A stretch of DNA of 8,861 nt. It comes from CAZKEG01 sp964601575. Lineage in GTDB: Bacteria; Desulfobacterota; Thermodesulfobacteria; Thermodesulfobacteriales; Thermodesulfatatoraceae. Under the pieces are notes generated by a model. It was not told the DNA's origin, did no database searches, and saw nothing but the letters and a program-made list of their open reading frames with translations. Shown here in pieces: positions 6,516 to 8,861 of this stretch (positions are counted from its first letter, which is position 1; each line of letters starts with the position of its first letter). The stretch spans positions 1 through 8,861 of the forward strand of contig CAZROA010000099.1 in NCBI GenBank assembly GCA_964601575.1. Direction: 5' to 3'. The position numbers were made by a program, and so were the translations under genes.

Positions 6516-8039
6516 ATGCCGGCAAGGGAACATTGGGCCTCAAGAATCGGGTTGATCTTGGCCATGGCTGGAAACGCGGTGGGTCTAGGTAACTTTCTCC
6601 GTTTCCCCACCCAGGCGGCTCAAAATGGTGGTGGGGTCTTTATGATCCCCTATATGATCTCCCTGGTCCTCATCGCCATCCCTCTTATGTGGGTAGAATG
6701 GGCCATCGGTCGTTACGGAGGAATCCGGGGACACGGCACTACACCGGCTATTTTTAAACTCCTTTGGAACAATAGATTGGCCAAGTATATCGGCGTCCTG
6801 GGGCTATTTGTCCCCTTTGTCGTCTCCTGTTACTACGTCTACATCGAAAGCTGGACCTTAGGGTATGCGGTCATGTCTCTCTTTGGCATGCTCCCCAAAG
6901 TGGCGGCCACCGGAGGGTCCCATGAGGCCTACCTTGCCCCTTACCGTGAATTTCTGGCCCATTATACCGGGATGAATAGCGGAGATATCTTCCACCCTTC
7001 ACCCACCGCCTATTTCTTCTTTATTTCCACCATGGCCTTAAATGTTTACGTCCTGCTTAAAGGAATCTCTGGTGGAATAGAAAAATTGGCCAAAATAGCC
7101 ATGCCCCTTCTCTTTTTCCTGGCCGTGGTCCTGATGATCCGGGTCATTACCCTGGAAACCCCTTATGGTAACGCCGTCCAAGGCTTAAATTTCCTCTGGC
7201 AGCCGAAATGGAGCGAGGTCACCAACCCGCAGGTCTGGCTGGCTGCCGCTGGTCAGGTCTTTTTCACTTTGAGTCTTGGTTTTGGGGCCATTATCACCTA
7301 TGCCTCCTATCTCAAGCGTAATGATGATATTACCCTTTCAGCCCTGACCGCCTCGTCTCTCAACGAACTGGCGGAAGTCATCCTTGGAGGATCGATTGCT
7401 ATCCCTGCGGCAGCGGCCTTTTTTGGTGTGGCTGCGGCTCAAGCCATTGCCGCCAGCGGGGCCTTTAACCTGGCCTTTGTCAGCCTGCCGGCCATCTTTG
7501 CCAATCTCCCCATGGGCCAGCTCTTCGGCTTCGTTTGGTTCATCCTTCTCTTCTTCGCCGGTCTTACCTCTTCGGTAGCCATTACCCAACCAGTGGTGGC
7601 CTTCCTTCAGGATGAATTCCATCTCTCTCGCAAAATATCTGTGCTTTCCACCATGTTTGTCCTCTTCGGCATCGCCCATGTCCCAATCTTCTTGGCCGGG
7701 GCCTTAGATGAGATGGACTTTTGGGCCGGGACCTTCTTCGTCGTGGTCTTTGCCCTGTGTGAGGTGCTGATCTTTTTCTGGGCCTTTAAGCCTTCAGCGG
7801 CCTGGGCAGAGATAAACCGAGGCGGGTTCATTAAGCTCCCGCGGATCTTCTTCTTTATCATGCGTTACATAACACCGGCCTTTCTGGGAGTAATCACCGC
7901 CTGGTGGCTCTTTAAGGTGCTACCGGATTATCTCGCCGAGACCCGGTGGACGGCTTGGGTCACCCGGGAGCTTCTTCTCGGTATCATGATTGTCTTTTGC
8001 TTTTTGGTCTATCTTCAAGAAAAAAGGAGGCGTAAATGA
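6516..8039 (+). CDS. LeuT-type sodium:amino acid symporter (NSS/SNF family)
   Basis: This inner-membrane transporter couples amino-acid uptake to the sodium gradient. The 507 residues span the normal 12 helices and look very similar over the full length to LeuT of Aquifex aeolicus (comparison from memory). Helix 1 carries GNAVGLGNFLRFP (19-31), where N20, A21, G25 and N26 match the LeuT substrate and sodium sites N21, A22, G26 and N27. R29 matches the extracellular-gate Arg. YYVYIESW holds the Tyr equivalent to Y108; QVFFTLSLGFG has the helix-6 substrate residues; SLNELAEV has the Na1 Asn and the Glu that in LeuT replaces chloride; AGLTSSVAITQP has the Na2 Thr and Ser and the pocket Ile. The predicted substrate is thus a small or medium hydrophobic amino acid, independent of chloride. 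The start has AGAGG (6503-6507) eight bases upstream. Its stop overlaps the next small gene. Confidence 0.96.
   Translation: MPAREHWASRIGLILAMAGNAVGLGNFLRFPTQAAQNGGGVFMIPYMISLVLIAIPLMWVEWAIGRYGGIRGHGTTPAIFKLLWNNRLAKYIGVLGLFVPFVVSCYYVYIESWTLGYAVMSLFGMLPKVAATGGSHEAYLAPYREFLAHYTGMNSGDIFHPSPTAYFFFISTMALNVYVLLKGISGGIEKLAKIAMPLLFFLAVVLMIRVITLETPYGNAVQGLNFLWQPKWSEVTNPQVWLAAAGQVFFTLSLGFGAIITYASYLKRNDDITLSALTASSLNELAEVILGGSIAIPAAAAFFGVAAAQAIAASGAFNLAFVSLPAIFANLPMGQLFGFVWFILLFFAGLTSSVAITQPVVAFLQDEFHLSRKISVLSTMFVLFGIAHVPIFLAGALDEMDFWAGTFFVVVFALCEVLIFFWAFKPSAAWAEINRGGFIKLPRIFFFIMRYITPAFLGVITAWWLFKVLPDYLAETRWTAWVTRELLLGIMIVFCFLVYLQEKRRRK
8025..8030 (+). promoter_or_regulatory. Ribosome binding site of the 42-residue gene
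   Basis: A perfect AGGAGG lies five bases before the ATG at 8036, inside the last codons of the symporter gene. It is stronger than the symporter's own site and is the main argument that the small frame is translated. Confidence 0.8.
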
Positions 8040-8164
8040 AGGGCTCGGCTCTGCTCTTTATGCTCTTTTCCTGGACTTTGGTGACCAGTCTCTGTACCTT
8101 TTGTTTTACGAGACTCTTTATGGCCCCAACTACCAAAAAGAAACACAAGGAGAAAAGTGCCTAA
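8036..8164 (+). CDS. Small single-span membrane protein, candidate accessory subunit of the symporter
   Basis: The frame encodes 42 residues. It starts with an ATG that overlaps the TGA of the symporter gene (ATGA, 8036-8039) and has a perfect AGGAGG five bases upstream. Residues 4-29 form one hydrophobic segment with few charges; the tail from 34 to 40 is strongly basic (KKKHKEK), which by the positive-inside rule places the C-terminus in the cytoplasm. A CTFC pair (C20, C23) lies within the segment. Family knowledge: several bacterial NSS transporters are followed by a very small one-helix protein, and MetS of Corynebacterium glutamicum is needed with MetP for methionine and alanine uptake. 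Position, size and topology fit that role, though I cannot show sequence homology by eye. The last 8 bases overlap the rarA start. It could instead be a coupling peptide for rarA translation, but the membrane character makes that less likely. Confidence 0.75.
   Translation: MKGSALLFMLFSWTLVTSLCTFCFTRLFMAPTTKKKHKEKSA
8147..8152 (+). promoter_or_regulatory. Ribosome binding site that sets the rarA GTG start
   Basis: AAGGAG lies four bases before the GTG at 8157-8159, inside the small membrane-protein gene. There is no in-frame ATG near the expected N-terminus, so this site supports a GTG start. Confidence 0.6.
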
Positions 8165-8861
8165 AGGGCTTTTTGAACCAAAAGCACCCTTGGCCGAACG
8201 ACTAAGGCCACAAACCTTAGACCAATTTGTAGGCCAAACCCATCTCCTTGGACCGGAAAAAATCCTTTCACGCCTCCTGGCCTCCCGAAAACTTCCTTCT
8301 CTCATTTTATGGGGCCCGCCTGGTTGCGGAAAAACAACCCTAGCCAAGATCTTGGCCCAAACGGTAAAGGCCCATCTGGTCACCCTTTCGGCGGTGGATT
8401 CTGGCATAAAAGAGATGCGCAAAGTAATAGAAGAGGCCCAAAAACGGTCCCGTTTGGGAGGGCAAACCATCCTCTTCATCGATGAGATTCATCGCTTTAA
8501 CAAGGCCCAACAAGACTTTCTCCTCCCTTATGTAGAAAGCGGCGTAATTACCCTCATCGGGGCCACCACAGAAAATCCGTCCTTCAAGGTCATTTCCCCT
8601 TTACTCTCTCGCTGTAAGGTCCTGGTCTTAAAACCCCTTTCTCCAGAAGAGATAAAGACCATCCTCAAACGCGCGGTGGAAGAGGAAAAGAGGCGTCTGG
8701 GACGAATCTCTCTTGAAGTCGAAGACAAAGTCTTAGACCTCTTGGCTGAAGCCGCCGAAGGTGATGCCCGAGTGGCCCTCAATTTCTTCGAGGCCTTGGT
8801 AGATATTGCCCCGGAACAAGACCAGGTGAAAAAGATCACCGTTGGTCTCCTAAAAGAGGCT
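8157..8861 (+). CDS. rarA: Replication-associated recombination protein A (partial, C-terminus beyond window)
   Basis: RarA (MgsA) is a cytoplasmic AAA+ ATPase related to clamp-loader subunits and to eukaryotic WRNIP1; it acts at stalled replication forks and on single-stranded DNA ends. The first 235 codons are present. After the typical entry PLAERLRPQTLDQFVGQ (11-27) come Walker A GPPGCGKTT (53-61), Walker B ILFIDEIHRF with D109 and E110, sensor 1 in IGATTENPSF (134-143), and the arginine finger R152 in SPLLSR. The lid part of the AAA+ module follows; the C-terminal tetramerisation region lies past the window edge. The start is a GTG, chosen because it follows an AAGGAG at four bases and gives the family's normal N-terminus. 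It overlaps the upstream small gene by 8 bp, so it is probably transcribed with the symporter, an unusual partner. No frameshift or missing motif is seen in the visible part. Confidence 0.95.
   Translation, partial: MPKGLFEPKAPLAERLRPQTLDQFVGQTHLLGPEKILSRLLASRKLPSLILWGPPGCGKTTLAKILAQTVKAHLVTLSAVDSGIKEMRKVIEEAQKRSRLGGQTILFIDEIHRFNKAQQDFLLPYVESGVITLIGATTENPSFKVISPLLSRCKVLVLKPLSPEEIKTILKRAVEEEKRRLGRISLEVEDKVLDLLAEAAEGDARVALNFFEALVDIAPEQDQVKKITVGLLKEA

Noticed and set aside
7338..7861. Two long open frames on the minus strand inside the symporter gene (7338-7679 and 7607-7861)
   Set aside because: They mirror a strongly conserved transporter gene, have low-complexity Lys/Arg/Glu-rich translations and no ribosome sites; they are by-products of its codon use.
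7990..8205. 71-residue frame on the plus strand across the symporter/small-gene junction
   Set aside because: It lies in the third frame over two better supported genes, has no ribosome site at its ATG and no recognisable content.
1..8861. Mobile elements, CRISPR arrays, tRNA or rRNA genes, riboswitches
   Set aside because: I looked for terminal repeats, spaced repeats and cloverleaf or known leader patterns and saw none; the noncoding space is only about 240 bp in all.

Overview
The window reads as a gene-dense chromosomal stretch from an anaerobic, probably thermophilic bacterium that has to cope with oxygen. The best guess is a Thermodesulfobacteria or Desulfobacterota relative. Grounds for this: a secreted heptaheme c-type cytochrome of the OmcS type; a 2Fe desulfoferrodoxin and a rubrerythrin that match the Desulfovibrio proteins almost residue for residue at their metal sites; a short-Q-loop cytochrome bd oxidase; and an amino-acid symporter strikingly like LeuT of Aquifex. 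The taxonomic placement is inference. There are no rRNA, tRNA, IS or CRISPR features, and no gap longer than 155 bp.

Region 1 (7-2905, + strand): a heptaheme c-type cytochrome, a secreted six-bladed NHL beta-propeller protein and ispD, packed 7 and 3 bp apart. The cytochrome follows the Geobacter nanowire cytochrome OmcS motif by motif, plus one extra heme site that looks like a local 30-nt duplication. A textbook intrinsic-terminator hairpin lies inside the signal-peptide codons of the NHL gene. It could let the cytochrome be made in excess over the downstream genes.

Region 2 (2902-6360, - strand): cydA, cydB, rbr and dfx in one direction, an oxygen-removal and oxygen-detoxification block. 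Cytochrome bd reduces O2, rubrerythrin reduces peroxide and desulfoferrodoxin reduces superoxide. cydA and cydB overlap. rbr-dfx has its own near-consensus promoter in the 72-bp gap after cydB. dfx and ispD converge and share a TTAA in which both stop codons lie.

Region 3 (6361-6515): the 155-bp divergent gap between cydA and the symporter gene, which must hold outward promoters for both.

Region 4 (6516-8861, + strand): a LeuT-type sodium symporter; a 42-residue single-span membrane protein that starts in the symporter's stop codon (ATGA) behind a perfect AGGAGG; and the first 235 codons of rarA, starting at a GTG inside the small gene. The small gene resembles in position and layout the small subunits (MetS type) that accompany some bacterial symporters of this family.

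The most interesting points are the candidate extracellular cytochrome filament operon with its internal terminator, and the overlooked small membrane protein coupled to the LeuT-like transporter.
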